Shown here: piece after piece, positions 26,396 to 34,877 of the stretch
Position numbering within the stretch: the stretch's first letter is position 1
How the letters are laid out: every line of letters begins with the position of its first letter
DNA from: Methylomonas sp.
Lineage (GTDB): Bacteria; Pseudomonadota; Gammaproteobacteria; Methylococcales; Methylomonadaceae
Direction: 5' to 3'
DNA length: 53,952 nt
NCBI GenBank assembly: GCA_002928965.1
Contig: PERU01000026.1
Coordinates: 1-53,952, forward strand
The notes under the pieces: generated by a model
What the model saw: the letters and a program-made list of their open reading frames with translations, nothing else
The model's database searches: none
Told to the model about the DNA's origin: nothing
Translations under genes and position numbers: made by a program

Positions 26396-28144
26396 ATGAC
26401 CGACAGTCAGGTTTACAAACGTTTAATGACGTTTGTATTGCCGTATTGGCGATTATTTCTTATCAGTGTCTTGGGTTTTGCGATTTATGCATCTACCGAG
26501 CCTGCTGTAGTGATGATCATTCAACGTATCATCGATAGCTTTGGTGCGCCGGATCGGGCCGGCATTGAATATCTGCCTCTGGCATTTGTAGTTTTGTTTT
26601 TGGTGCGCGGAATTGGTTCGTTTTTAGGTAACTACTATTTGGCACGGATTTCCGGTAATTTGATTCACAAATTGCGCTGTGAAATTTTTAATCACTACAC
26701 TCGTTTGTCTGTGCAATATTTTGACAACAACAACAGTGGATACATGATTGCGCGGATTACCAATAATATCGGCGAGGTGACTCGTGCGACGTCGGATTCG
26801 GTTCGCTCGTTTGTTCGAGAGGGTTTTACCGCAATAGGTTTGTTGGGCTATTTAGCCTATGCCAATTGGCGTTTGGCGCTGGTGTTTCTGGCGATTGCGC
26901 CAGTAGTAGCGATTATGGTTCGATACGTTGGTAAACGTATGAAAAGGTTGAGCCGAAATATGCAGGATACTGTGGGTGACCTGACGCACATCACCTCGGA
27001 AATGGTATCCGGTAACCGCATTGTCAAAAGCTTTGGGGGCGAACATTACGAGAGAAAGCGCTTTAAAGATGCCAGTCTGGAAAATCGCAAGCAGCAGCGT
27101 AAGTTGATCATGACTGTATCCCTGAATAACCCCTTGATGCAGTTGGTGATTTCGTTTGCCTTGGCCGGCATGATGTATCTTGCTCTGATGCTGATGAAAA
27201 CCTCCAGCCCAGGTGAGTTTGTCGGATTTTTTACCGCAGCATTCCTGTTGCCAAAACCTATACGACAACTGAGCGATGCAAACGCCGAGATTTTGCGTGG
27301 TATTGCTGCGGCTGAGTCATTGTTCGAAGTACTGGACGAGCCAGCCGAAATTGACGCGGGTGATTTTGAAATTGAACGTACTCAAGGGCGCATCGAATTC
27401 AAAAACCTCAGCTTTAGTTATCCAGGCAGTGAAATGCCAGCGCTTTGCAATATCAATTTAACGATTGAGCCCGGGCAGACTGTAGCGTTGGTAGGTGCTT
27501 CCGGAGGTGGTAAAAGTACCTTGATCAATCTGCTACCGCGTTTTTACGATTATGCGGAAGGTCAGATTTTGATTGATGGTGTCGACTTGAAACGTTTTCG
27601 ACTGAACAGCCTGCGACAGCAAATCGCGATGGTGACTCAGAATGTAACGCTTTTTAATGCCAGCGTGGCAGACAACATTGCCTATGGCATCTTGCAAGGC
27701 GCTGAGCGAAGTCATATTCAACAAGCGGCGACTGACGCTTATGCCATGACTTTCATCGAGAAAATGCCACAAGGTCTGGATACCGAAATTGGTGAAAACG
27801 GCGTGAAATTGTCCGGTGGTCAGCGTCAACGTTTAGCGTTGGCGAGGGCATTATTGAAAGACGCGCCGATACTGATATTGGATGAAGCCACCTCGGCATT
27901 GGATACGGAATCGGAGCGCTATATCCAAGCGGCTTTGCATCGAGTCATGCAAGGGCGCACCACATTGGTCGTCGCGCATCGCTTATCGACTATCGAAGGA
28001 GCGGATGTGATTTTGGTGATGGATAAAGGCCAAATCGTCGAGCAAGGCTCACATCAGGAGTTACTCAAGCAAGATGGTGCTTATTCCAGGCTATATAACA
28101 TGCAGTTCAAAGACGCTGAAGTGAACGAAATCCAGCCCGAGTGA
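26396..28144 (+). CDS. msbA: Lipid A export ATP-binding/permease protein MsbA
   Basis: Half-transporter that flips lipid A-core across the inner membrane. From ATG 26396 it has 582 residues, the usual MsbA length. The membrane domain with six helices covers about residues 15-310 (RISGNLIHKLRCEIFNHYTRLSVQYFDN motif region). The ATPase domain has Walker A GASGGGKST, Q-loop VTQNVTLFN, signature LSGGQRQRLALARA, Walker B ILILDEATSALD and the switch His in VVAHRLST. A TTG at 26366 with AAGGG 9 bases upstream would add ten residues. It lies next to a heptosyltransferase, fitting LPS export. Confidence 0.96.
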   Translation: MTDSQVYKRLMTFVLPYWRLFLISVLGFAIYASTEPAVVMIIQRIIDSFGAPDRAGIEYLPLAFVVLFLVRGIGSFLGNYYLARISGNLIHKLRCEIFNHYTRLSVQYFDNNNSGYMIARITNNIGEVTRATSDSVRSFVREGFTAIGLLGYLAYANWRLALVFLAIAPVVAIMVRYVGKRMKRLSRNMQDTVGDLTHITSEMVSGNRIVKSFGGEHYERKRFKDASLENRKQQRKLIMTVSLNNPLMQLVISFALAGMMYLALMLMKTSSPGEFVGFFTAAFLLPKPIRQLSDANAEILRGIAAAESLFEVLDEPAEIDAGDFEIERTQGRIEFKNLSFSYPGSEMPALCNINLTIEPGQTVALVGASGGGKSTLINLLPRFYDYAEGQILIDGVDLKRFRLNSLRQQIAMVTQNVTLFNASVADNIAYGILQGAERSHIQQAATDAYAMTFIEKMPQGLDTEIGENGVKLSGGQRQRLALARALLKDAPILILDEATSALDTESERYIQAALHRVMQGRTTLVVAHRLSTIEGADVILVMDKGQIVEQGSHQELLKQDGAYSRLYNMQFKDAEVNEIQPE

Positions 28145-28159
28145 GTTAACGCGTCATAA

Positions 28160-28181
28160 GCCCCGCAGGTTAATGCGGGGC
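28160..28181. terminator. GC-rich hairpin after msbA, possibly bidirectional
   Basis: GCCCCGCA (28160-28167) pairs exactly with TGCGGGGC (28174-28181) around a six-base loop. It follows the msbA stop codon by 15 bases and also lies beyond the end of the minus-strand small gene at 28226. There is no T run on the plus side, so termination is likely but not certain. Confidence 0.6.
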
Positions 28182-28225
28182 AGGAAGATCAACATAGGCA
28201 ATGCTCAGCTTTTACGTGAATACGA

Positions 28226-28387
28226 TTAGGCTTTAAATGAATCTGAAAAGTCTAAATTGCTGGAAATGGTTGCAGCGCCGAATAGCAAGGTTGAGAAAAT
28301 AAATTCCCCCGACATGAATCCGAATACGCCCGTGGTAAAAAATATGCCGGTTAAAATGTCTTTATAGAGATTGGTCGATTTGTTCAT
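28226..28387 (-). CDS. Small hydrophobic membrane protein, 53 residues
   Basis: A short gene in the 400-base space between msbA and the yigZ-like gene. The frame runs from ATG at 28387 to TAA at 28226 and encodes 53 residues beginning MNKSTNLYKDILTGIFF and ending SDSFKA. A perfect AGGAG (28398-28394) lies six bases before the ATG. The middle (about residues 11-42) is hydrophobic and Phe/Gly/Thr-rich, enough for one or two short membrane helices. I do not recognise the family. The ribosome binding site, the isolated position and the composition support a real gene; no homology search was possible. Confidence 0.65.
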   Translation of the reverse strand: MNKSTNLYKDILTGIFFTTGVFGFMSGEFIFSTLLFGAATISSNLDFSDSFKA

Positions 28388-28542
28388 TTGAAGCTCCTAG
28401 ACTGATTTCAGTCAATTAATGAATGCAACTCAACTATAAAGGCTATTTTTTTATTTACAATACGATGAAAAGTGTATGGTTTGTTTGGCTTTTGGAAACA
28501 ATAAGTCATTTTGTGGTCATATTTCTTGATTAAAATGCTAGG

Positions 28543-29103
28543 TTATTGAAATAAAAGCATTAAGGCGGACAGGTTGTGTTTGGGTAATTTGATTTGATTG
28601 TTAACCTGCTCGGCAAATTCTTGTTGAATGATTTCGCCATCTAGTTTTTTTAACTGATATTCCAGCATTTGCAGTTGGTTGTAGTCCAAAAGCAACCGCA
28701 CAGTAGCCATTTCGATGTGTTCTACAATCTCTGCAGACTCAATCACATGTTTGGCAATGTTGCCGTAGGCGCGGGTCAAACCACCAGCCCCCAGCTTAAC
28801 GCCACCAAAATAACGAATTACCGCCACCACCAGATTAATCAATTGCTTGCCTTCCAAATGTTGAAAAATGGGTTTGCCGGCTGTGCCGCTGGGTTCGCCA
28901 GCGTCGTGGAAACGACAAATCAAGCCATCAGCGGATTGGATGCGGTAGGCGTAGACAATATGACTGGCATTCGGGTGTTGTTCGTGCAGATTTTTCAACA
29001 CTCTGAACGCATCTTTTTCTGCGGTGCAAGGACTAATGATACCGATGAAACGGGACTTTTTGATAACTTCCTCGTGTTGATTGGCGGCAACAACGACTTT
29101 CAC
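28543..29103 (-). CDS. yigZ: YigZ/IMPACT family protein
   Basis: The 186 residues contain the IMPACT N-terminal domain: KKSRFIGIISPC near the start, ASHIVYAYRI, RFHDAGEPSGTAGKPIFQHL and VAVIRYFGGVKLGAGGLTRAYG, all diagnostic, followed by a shorter ferredoxin-like C-terminal domain. E. coli YigZ is about 204 residues. The biochemical role of bacterial YigZ is not settled; its eukaryotic relative affects translational control through GCN1. It lies one base downstream of the ABC ATPase gene on the same strand. Confidence 0.93.
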   Translation of the reverse strand: MKVVVAANQHEEVIKKSRFIGIISPCTAEKDAFRVLKNLHEQHPNASHIVYAYRIQSADGLICRFHDAGEPSGTAGKPIFQHLEGKQLINLVVAVIRYFGGVKLGAGGLTRAYGNIAKHVIESAEIVEHIEMATVRLLLDYNQLQMLEYQLKKLDGEIIQQEFAEQVNNQIKLPKHNLSALMLLFQ

Positions 29104-29104
29104 C

Positions 29105-29848
29105 TTATATCAGCTCCCTGATGACGGGATGGTTTTGTAACAATTGTTCGCGAAATGCCTCTATGTTGGCTTCATTCTGTCGTTGTTCCCGGGCAATAGG
29201 TACTGTAATGTCGCTGAGGATACGCATGGGTGAGCCCGATAAGAAAATCAGCCGATCAGCCAGCGCAATGGCTTCGCGTAAATCGTGGGTGACGAACAGT
29301 ACGGTATGCGGTCGTTTCAGCCATAAAGCGTATAGCTGGCTTCTGACTTGACGGGCAGTGGGTGCATCCAGCGACACGAAAGGTTCGTCCATCAACAAAA
29401 TATTCGGATTGATGGCAAACGCGCGGATAATGGCTACTCGGCGTTGCATGCCTAAAGACAAACGCTCAGGATATTGATGCTGGGCATCGCGCAGTTGCAT
29501 GCTGTCCAATAAATTGTCGATCAAGCTCGCCGGAGGAGTACTCCTAAAAACCAGTTCAATATTTTCCCGCACTGTCCGCCAGGGTAATAGGCGCGGATTT
29601 TGAAACACATAGCCGATACTGGGCGTTTGCTCGATGGCGCCCATACTGATTTGGCCGTCAAAATGACTGTCCAAACCGGCGATCATATTTAATAGGGTGG
29701 TTTTTCCGCACCCGGACGGGCCTAGCAGGCAGACAAATTGGTGAGGGTGGACAGTAATATCCAGACCGGCGATAGCGTGGTGAATCTGCTGGGTATCGTG
29801 TGCCAGCACATAGGTCTTGTTGGTGATATTGATGCGAATATCGCTCAT
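29105..29848 (-). CDS. ABC transporter ATP-binding protein (SsuB/TauB/ThiZ type)
   Basis: The 247 residues have Walker A LLGPSGCGKTTLLNMIAGL, Q-loop YVFQNPRLLPWRTV, signature LSLGMQRRVAIIRAF, Walker B NILLMDEPFVSLDAPTA and the switch His in VLFVTHDLREA. The signature is SLGMQ rather than the usual SGGQ. The MSD start (ATG 29848) overlaps the permease stop codon by four bases. It energises the importer formed with the next two genes upstream. Confidence 0.92.
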   Translation of the reverse strand: MSDIRINITNKTYVLAHDTQQIHHAIAGLDITVHPHQFVCLLGPSGCGKTTLLNMIAGLDSHFDGQISMGAIEQTPSIGYVFQNPRLLPWRTVRENIELVFRSTPPASLIDNLLDSMQLRDAQHQYPERLSLGMQRRVAIIRAFAINPNILLMDEPFVSLDAPTARQVRSQLYALWLKRPHTVLFVTHDLREAIALADRLIFLSGSPMRILSDITVPIAREQRQNEANIEAFREQLLQNHPVIRELI

Positions 29849-30603
29849 CGTCGCCACCGTTGCGAAGCTCTGTCCAGTGGTTTTAACACCAGCATTTCGA
29901 TAAGTTGAATAACGGCTACAAAGGCAAAACTATAGGCCAATAGGCTGGCTACATCGAACAATTGAAAAAACAGATGCAGTTGATAACCCATGCCATTGCT
30001 GCGCCCCAGCAACTCCACTACCAAAATGATTTTCCAGATGAGTGCCAGTCCGGAGCGGGTGGCCGCCATTACAAACGGATGCATTTGCGGCCAGACCACA
30101 TGAAAAAAGCTTTTACGTTTGCTGAAACGGTAGCTTTGCGCCATTTCCAGTAAATCTTTGTCTAAAGACCGCGCACCTTCGCGGATGGTGACAATTACAT
30201 TCGGTAGTTTGTTGACTACCACTGCCAGAATGGCAGCGGACTCCACTAGGCCAAACCAGACATAACACAAAATAATGGTGACCAAGGCCGGGATGTTCAG
30301 AAATATAACCAACCAGTTGTCAAAAAACGCATCCAGAGTTTTATTTTTACCGAGTGCGATTCCGATTGCGCAACCCAAGAGCATAGCCAAACTAAAGCTG
30401 ACGACCAGTCTTAGTAAAGTCACACCCAGATGATAAGGCAACTCGCCGGAAATTGTCGCTTGCCAAAAAACTTCGGCTACATCAGCCGGTGGTGGCAAGG
30501 TCGGGCTTGCCAGGGCGAGTGACAACGATTGCCATATCGCTAGCAACAAGATGATCGACAAAATCGCCGGTAGCTGATTCCGGAAGGCGCGAACTGCTTG
30601 CAT
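29845..30603 (-). CDS. ABC transporter permease (SsuC/TauC type)
   Basis: The 252 residues have six membrane helices and the BPD_transp_1 cytoplasmic coupling motif (MAQSYRFSKRKSFFHVVWPQMHPFVMAATRSGLALIWKIILVVELLG region), as in permeases for sulfonates, taurine, nitrate or thiamine precursors. The ATG shares one base with the stop codon of the binding protein (TGATG), so the three genes are a coupled operon. The substrate is not evident. Confidence 0.91.
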   Translation of the reverse strand: MQAVRAFRNQLPAILSIILLLAIWQSLSLALASPTLPPPADVAEVFWQATISGELPYHLGVTLLRLVVSFSLAMLLGCAIGIALGKNKTLDAFFDNWLVIFLNIPALVTIILCYVWFGLVESAAILAVVVNKLPNVIVTIREGARSLDKDLLEMAQSYRFSKRKSFFHVVWPQMHPFVMAATRSGLALIWKIILVVELLGRSNGMGYQLHLFFQLFDVASLLAYSFAFVAVIQLIEMLVLKPLDRASQRWRR

Positions 30604-31568
30604 CAATTAAAAGACCAGAATGTTCCCGGTTGTAATTGGCTTGATTTACCGGTCAGCTTGCTATCATCCAATTGATGCAGAATGAGGTAAATGCCTTCGG
30701 CAGCTTTCTGCTGAGCTGTTCCCCATTGTTTGACGATGCCCTGACAATAGTGGTTTCTTAATTGTTGTTGGGTGTGCGCATCATCGGTTTCCGTCAGTTT
30801 GAGGACTTTTTGCCAAGCCTGATCTGCATCGCATAATTTCAGTTTGGCTGCTTGAGTTGCCGTTAAAAACTGCTGCAAAGCCGATGTATGTTGAGCCGCC
30901 CAGCTTTGTTTAAACACGTAGCCCAAACTGGGTACGGACTCATTGAATCCCAATTGCTGAATGATGTCTTCGCCACTGAGGATTTGCCGATAACCCTGTG
31001 CGCTTAAACGTGCGGCAAATTGCCAGTATGTCAGCAGTGCATCAATACGCTGGCTGGCGAGCTGTTGATTTAATAACGGCGGGGCAGCAAAGGATCTTTC
31101 GACGCTTTGGTTCAGGTTGATGCCTTGTTTAAATGCCAAGGCTTGTAATAGATACCAGTTTTTATCCAGCTCACCACCGGCAATTCCCAGTTTTTGACCT
31201 TGCAAATCCGCCAGAGTGTTGATGCTGCTGTTGGCAGCTACGATCAGACCTCCGGCGCTTGAGGAATAGGGGTAAAAGCTGTAATCCCTGCCTTCAGCGC
31301 GCATACTGGATGTCCAAATCCAGTCCGAAATGATGATGTCGACGCTGCCTGCTTGCAAGGCTACTTTGCCGGCTTGTTGATTGGCTAATGTCACGGGTTC
31401 CAGCTGAAAATTCGCGTTGTCCAACAGGCCTTCATTGTGCATTGCCGCCAGTTCCCAACTAAGCGTGCCTGACGCCATGACTCCGATACGGATGATGGTT
31501 TTGTCGGCGCAAATACCGATTGAAGAAAGCAGTCCTAAACAGATTAACCCTATTAGCCGGTGTCTCAT
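30603..31568 (-). CDS. ABC transporter substrate-binding protein (NMT1/SsuA-like)
   Basis: From ATG 31568 (GGAG 9-10 bases upstream) the protein has 321 residues, with a signal peptide RHRLIGLICLGLLSSIGICA. It follows the NMT1/SsuA fold: IRIGVMASGTLSWELAAMHNEGLL, LQAGSVDIIISDWIWTSS, then IVAANSSINTLADLQGQKLGIAGG and LASQRIDALLTYWQFAARL. This group binds nitrate, sulfonates, taurine or thiamine precursors. No neighbouring sulfonate monooxygenase, nitrate reductase or thiamine gene helps choose. Confidence 0.88.
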   Translation of the reverse strand: MRHRLIGLICLGLLSSIGICADKTIIRIGVMASGTLSWELAAMHNEGLLDNANFQLEPVTLANQQAGKVALQAGSVDIIISDWIWTSSMRAEGRDYSFYPYSSSAGGLIVAANSSINTLADLQGQKLGIAGGELDKNWYLLQALAFKQGINLNQSVERSFAAPPLLNQQLASQRIDALLTYWQFAARLSAQGYRQILSGEDIIQQLGFNESVPSLGYVFKQSWAAQHTSALQQFLTATQAAKLKLCDADQAWQKVLKLTETDDAHTQQQLRNHYCQGIVKQWGTAQQKAAEGIYLILHQLDDSKLTGKSSQLQPGTFWSFN

Positions 31569-31720
31569 GGTGATTTCTCTCCGAAGCATGCTGAGCAAAG
31601 GTCAATTTTAGCGCAGGCGAGGGGCTGGCGAGAATGTTTGTGGCAGGCGAGGGTATTGAAATGCCGAAGCCAGGATGACTTGGTGTCATCTGACTTTGGT
31701 TTCAAAGCATAGACGTGGGG

Positions 31721-32074
31721 TTAATACTTGTAATTGAAGTTACATTCCCCAACCATACGGCTACTCAATGAAGTGTCACTATTGACGTCAGGAATCATAT
31801 CCATGTTACAGCCGATATTGGCTTTTTCAGTTGCGGGTCGCTGGTTGATGGATGAACTAATAGTAGACGGGGGGGAATGATGAAAATTAGCATTTCCAGT
31901 GCTTTGATCGAGCACCTCGTCTTCAGATAAGGTCAAGATCAATGGACTGGCTTGAATAAATGCCTCTGGGTCGGGTTGTTCGGCTAAGACGGGTAATCCG
32001 AAGCCCACTGAAAAACCAATCACTAATGATTTTAGGATACGACTACCCATATAAAAAAAATCAACGGTTTTCAT
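31721..32074 (-). CDS. Secreted hypothetical protein, 117 residues
   Basis: The start ATG at 32074 has a perfect AGGAG eight bases upstream. The first 31 residues form a signal peptide (ILKSLVIGFSVGFGLPVLA, cut before EQPDPE). The mature part is Ser/Asn-rich and low in complexity, with two cysteines (IGCNMDMIP and VGECNFNYKY) that could form a disulfide bond near the C-terminus. No family is recognised. It is transcribed in the same direction as the ABC importer 122 bases further on, but the gap makes a common operon uncertain. Confidence 0.75.
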   Translation of the reverse strand: MKTVDFFYMGSRILKSLVIGFSVGFGLPVLAEQPDPEAFIQASPLILTLSEDEVLDQSTGNANFHHSPPSTISSSINQRPATEKANIGCNMDMIPDVNSDTSLSSRMVGECNFNYKY

Positions 32075-32424
32075 GATTTTTCTCCTGCAAAAACATTTTC
32101 TGACTATAGGTTTAGCCTAAGCTGGCAAAATTGCAAACAACCTGGAATGATCGATATTTGTAATTCTATTCAGACATTGTAAACCCGAGTTACAGGCTAT
32201 ACCGCCTTTGTATGCTAAAAAAATCAGCGTTAGCCTTGCCAAACATAAAGCATATTCAATGCCACTGATTAAAAAATGTCTTAAAAGCTTGGTGCTTTCA
32301 ACGTCAAATTACGTGTTTGCCAAAATTTCGACGGGGATTACCGTCAGAAAAACAAAAAATCACGTTACAAACCCGCTCAGCCGGGCTGTGATACTATTTA
32401 AACGTCAAACTATTTACTTTATTT
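32075..32424. other. 350-base divergent intergenic region upstream of moaA
   Basis: AT-rich region between the minus-strand secreted-protein gene and plus-strand moaA; it should hold both promoters. A 74-codon frame (32208-32432) begins at TTG, has no ribosome binding site and overlaps moaA, so it is not accepted. A small stem (GACGG 32330-32334 with CCGTC 32341-32345) lies 80 bases before moaA. I looked for the molybdenum cofactor riboswitch often found upstream of moaA and could not match it. Confidence 0.5.
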
Positions 32425-33432
32425 ATGAGTGATTTTCCTGTTTTATCACAGCTGATTGATCGTTTTGGGCGTGTAGTCAGTTACTTACGTGTGTCGATTA
32501 CGGATCGTTGCGATTTTCGTTGCGTGTATTGCATGGCCGAAGATATGGTGTTTTTGCCGCGCAAGCAGATTTTGAGTCTGGAAGAAATCCAATTTATTTG
32601 TCAGGCATTTACCGAACTGGGCGTCAGTAAAATTCGCATTACCGGTGGCGAACCATTGGTGCGTAAAGGCGCATTGGAACTAATGCAGCAGATTGGCAGA
32701 TTGCCTGGGGTACGAGAACTGGTGATGACCAGCAATGGCTCCCAATTGGCGCAGATGGCGCATGATTTAAGCGCTGCCGGCGTCAAACGCATCAATATCA
32801 GTCTGGATACGTTGGACCCGGTTTTGTTTAAGGTGTTGACGCGCACAGGTGATTTGGAAAATGTCCTCAAAGGCATCAATGTTGCCTCAGAAGCCGGTTT
32901 TCAGCGGATTAAACTGAATGCGGTGATTTTGAAAAACCGCAATCACCATGAAGTCTGCGAATTGGTGCAATTCGCTGTGGATCGCGGTTTGGACATCAGT
33001 TTTATCGAGGAAATGCCGTTGGGTGCCGTGGATAGCCATAATCGGGCTGAGGCTTATTACCCCAGTCATTTGATCAGGCAGGATTTGCAGCAACGCTTCA
33101 CACTACAGGCGGTGCCGGATAAAACCGGTGGCCCTTCGGATTATTTTCTGGTGCAGGGTACGGGAAGCAAGGTCGGGTTTATTTCCCCGCACAGCGCCAA
33201 TTTTTGCAGTAGTTGCAATCGGGTACGCTTGACCGCAGAAGGCCGGCTGTTGCTGTGTTTGGGTAATGAACATTCGGTGGATTTAAAAGCGGTGGTCAGA
33301 CAAAATCCCGGCGATATGACTATCTTGAAGCAGGCTATTATTGACGCCATGCAAATTAAACCCGAAAAACACGAATTCAACATACACGAACAGCCGGTAA
33401 TTTTGCGACATATGAATGCTACCGGCGGCTGA
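32425..33432 (+). CDS. moaA: GTP 3',8-cyclase MoaA (molybdenum cofactor biosynthesis)
   Basis: Radical SAM enzyme for the first step of molybdopterin synthesis, converting GTP to 3',8-cyclo-GTP. The 335 residues have the N-terminal cluster motif [17 protein letters not shown], the C-terminal second iron-sulfur site [20 protein letters not shown] and the ending Gly-Gly that is needed for activity. No other moa gene is adjacent. In a methylotroph the cofactor serves molybdenum-dependent formate dehydrogenase among others. Confidence 0.97.
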   Translation: MSDFPVLSQLIDRFGRVVSYLRVSITDRCDFRCVYCMAEDMVFLPRKQILSLEEIQFICQAFTELGVSKIRITGGEPLVRKGALELMQQIGRLPGVRELVMTSNGSQLAQMAHDLSAAGVKRINISLDTLDPVLFKVLTRTGDLENVLKGINVASEAGFQRIKLNAVILKNRNHHEVCELVQFAVDRGLDISFIEEMPLGAVDSHNRAEAYYPSHLIRQDLQQRFTLQAVPDKTGGPSDYFLVQGTGSKVGFISPHSANFCSSCNRVRLTAEGRLLLCLGNEHSVDLKAVVRQNPGDMTILKQAIIDAMQIKPEKHEFNIHEQPVILRHMNATGG

Positions 33433-33449
33433 CGCAAGCGGAGAAAGCC

Positions 33450-33812
33450 ATGACAGACAACAAAGCCCATCAGATAGTTGCCGAAGCCCGGCGCTACAAG
33501 GAAGAACGCGAAAAAGGTTATCGGGAGCAGGCGTTAAAATTGTTTCCCTGGATTTGTGGTCGATGCGCGCGCGAATTCGATCATAAAAACCTACGCGAAT
33601 TGACCGTGCATCACACTGATCATAATCATGATAACAACCCCGCAGACGGCAGTAACTGGGAGTTATTGTGTCTGTACTGCCACGATAATGAACATCAGCG
33701 TTTTGAAGAACAAATCCGCTATGGCAGCAAAGGCAGTAGCGAATCCAAAGGCCCGCAAGCCACCTTTAATCCGTTTGCTGATTTGAAAAAAATGCTGCAA
33801 AAAGACGAATGA
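33450..33812 (+). CDS. yajD: YajD family HNH nuclease
   Basis: The 120 residues match YajD: an N-terminal helix (AEARRYKEEREKGYREQALKLFPWICGRC), a zinc-binding CxxC pair (CGRC and CLYC), HNH core LTVHHTDHNHDNNPADGSNWELLCLYCHDNEH, and a tail with FNPFADLKKML. Its biological role is not known. It lies 17 bases after moaA and overlaps tag by four bases, so the three are probably co-transcribed. Confidence 0.93.
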   Translation: MTDNKAHQIVAEARRYKEEREKGYREQALKLFPWICGRCAREFDHKNLRELTVHHTDHNHDNNPADGSNWELLCLYCHDNEHQRFEEQIRYGSKGSSESKGPQATFNPFADLKKMLQKDE

Positions 33813-34384
33813 TCAAGTGCAAATGGGCTTTGGCTTGTCCCAGTGAAGAGCATTATCATGATAACGAATGGGGTGTGCCGCTACACGATGATCGGCTGCT
33901 ATTTGAGTTTTTGGTGTTAGAGGGCGCGCAGGCCGGCTTGAGTTGGCGCACCATTTTACAAAAGCGCGAAGCTTACCGTCTGGCGTTTGATCAATTCGAT
34001 GCGGTAAAAATCGCTGCCTACGATACACATAAGCAGAATGCGTTATTAAGCAATCCTGGTATCGTCCGCAACCGCTTGAAAATTCAGGCAGCCATTGTTA
34101 ATGCCCAAGCCTTTTTGAAGGTACAGCAAACTTTTGGCAGCTTTGATGCCTACATTTGGCAGTTTATTGGTGGAGAACCCAAGCAAAACACTTGGCAGAC
34201 ACACGCGCAACTGCCTGCTTTCACGGCAGAATCCGCAAGCATGAGCCGGGATTTGCAAAAGCGGGGCTTCAAATTTGTCGGTAAAACCATCTGCTATGCC
34301 TATATGCAAGCTGTCGGCATGGTGAATGACCACACGACCGATTGTTTTCGCTATGCACAGTTATGCAAGGCACAACAGTCATGA
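33809..34384 (+). CDS. tag: DNA-3-methyladenine glycosylase I
   Basis: Base excision repair enzyme that removes 3-methyladenine. The 191 residues agree with E. coli Tag: zinc ligands Cys4 and His17 in the N-terminus (CKWALACPSEEHYHDNEWG), EGAQAGLSWRTIL, IVRNRLKI and the C-terminal zinc pair in VNDHTTDCFRY. Overlaps yajD and the following gene by four bases each. Confidence 0.96.
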   Translation: MIKCKWALACPSEEHYHDNEWGVPLHDDRLLFEFLVLEGAQAGLSWRTILQKREAYRLAFDQFDAVKIAAYDTHKQNALLSNPGIVRNRLKIQAAIVNAQAFLKVQQTFGSFDAYIWQFIGGEPKQNTWQTHAQLPAFTAESASMSRDLQKRGFKFVGKTICYAYMQAVGMVNDHTTDCFRYAQLCKAQQS

Positions 34385-34869
34385 CAGACTTAGAACGACA
34401 AAGCCTGCAGCAGGCCTGTGATGATTTAATCACCCAGCATAACAGCCTGTTATTAGCCAGCCTCAGCACCGATGGAAAGGTAGACATCGGTTATGCGCCT
34501 TATTGTCGGGATGAAGCGGGGTTTTATATTTTCGTCAGTGAACTAGCCAAACACACCCCAAATCTGCTCAGCAATCCGCAAGCTTCCATCCTGTTTATTG
34601 AGCCGGAAGCCAGTGCAACCAATCCGTTTGCGCGTCGTCGGTTAACAATGGATTGTCAGGTACAGCAAATCAGCAAAACAGCTCCGCATTACAACCACAC
34701 GCTGGATGCCCTGGCTACCAAATTCGGTGAGATTGTTAGCGTTTTACGCAGCTTGCCGGATTTTCATCTGTTATTACTAAAGCCGCAGCACGGGCAGTTT
34801 GTCGCTGGCTTTGGTAAAGCATTTTCCGTAGATGCCGCCGGGCAGCTTTGCTTCCACTCTGCCAGCTGA
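34381..34869 (+). CDS. HugZ-like / pyridoxamine 5'-phosphate oxidase-fold protein
   Basis: From ATG 34381, overlapping the tag stop codon as ATGA, the protein has 162 residues. The split barrel is seen in SLLLASLSTDGKVDIGYAPYCRDEAGFYIFVSEL, followed by FARRRLTMDCQVQQI and GQFVAGFGKAFSVD. These are like HugZ/HutZ haem-utilisation proteins, but the protein is shorter than H. pylori HugZ and no haem gene is nearby, so ligand and role (haem or flavin) stay open. Confidence 0.82.
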   Translation: MTDLERQSLQQACDDLITQHNSLLLASLSTDGKVDIGYAPYCRDEAGFYIFVSELAKHTPNLLSNPQASILFIEPEASATNPFARRRLTMDCQVQQISKTAPHYNHTLDALATKFGEIVSVLRSLPDFHLLLLKPQHGQFVAGFGKAFSVDAAGQLCFHSAS

Positions 34870-34877
34870 TTCTAACT

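Noticed and set aside
32075-32424. Molybdenum cofactor riboswitch before moaA
   Set aside because: Only a five-bp stem is visible; the conserved multi-stem pattern could not be matched by eye. A covariance model search would decide.
32208-32432. 74-codon plus-strand frame before moaA
   Set aside because: TTG start, AT-rich, no ribosome binding site, and runs into moaA.
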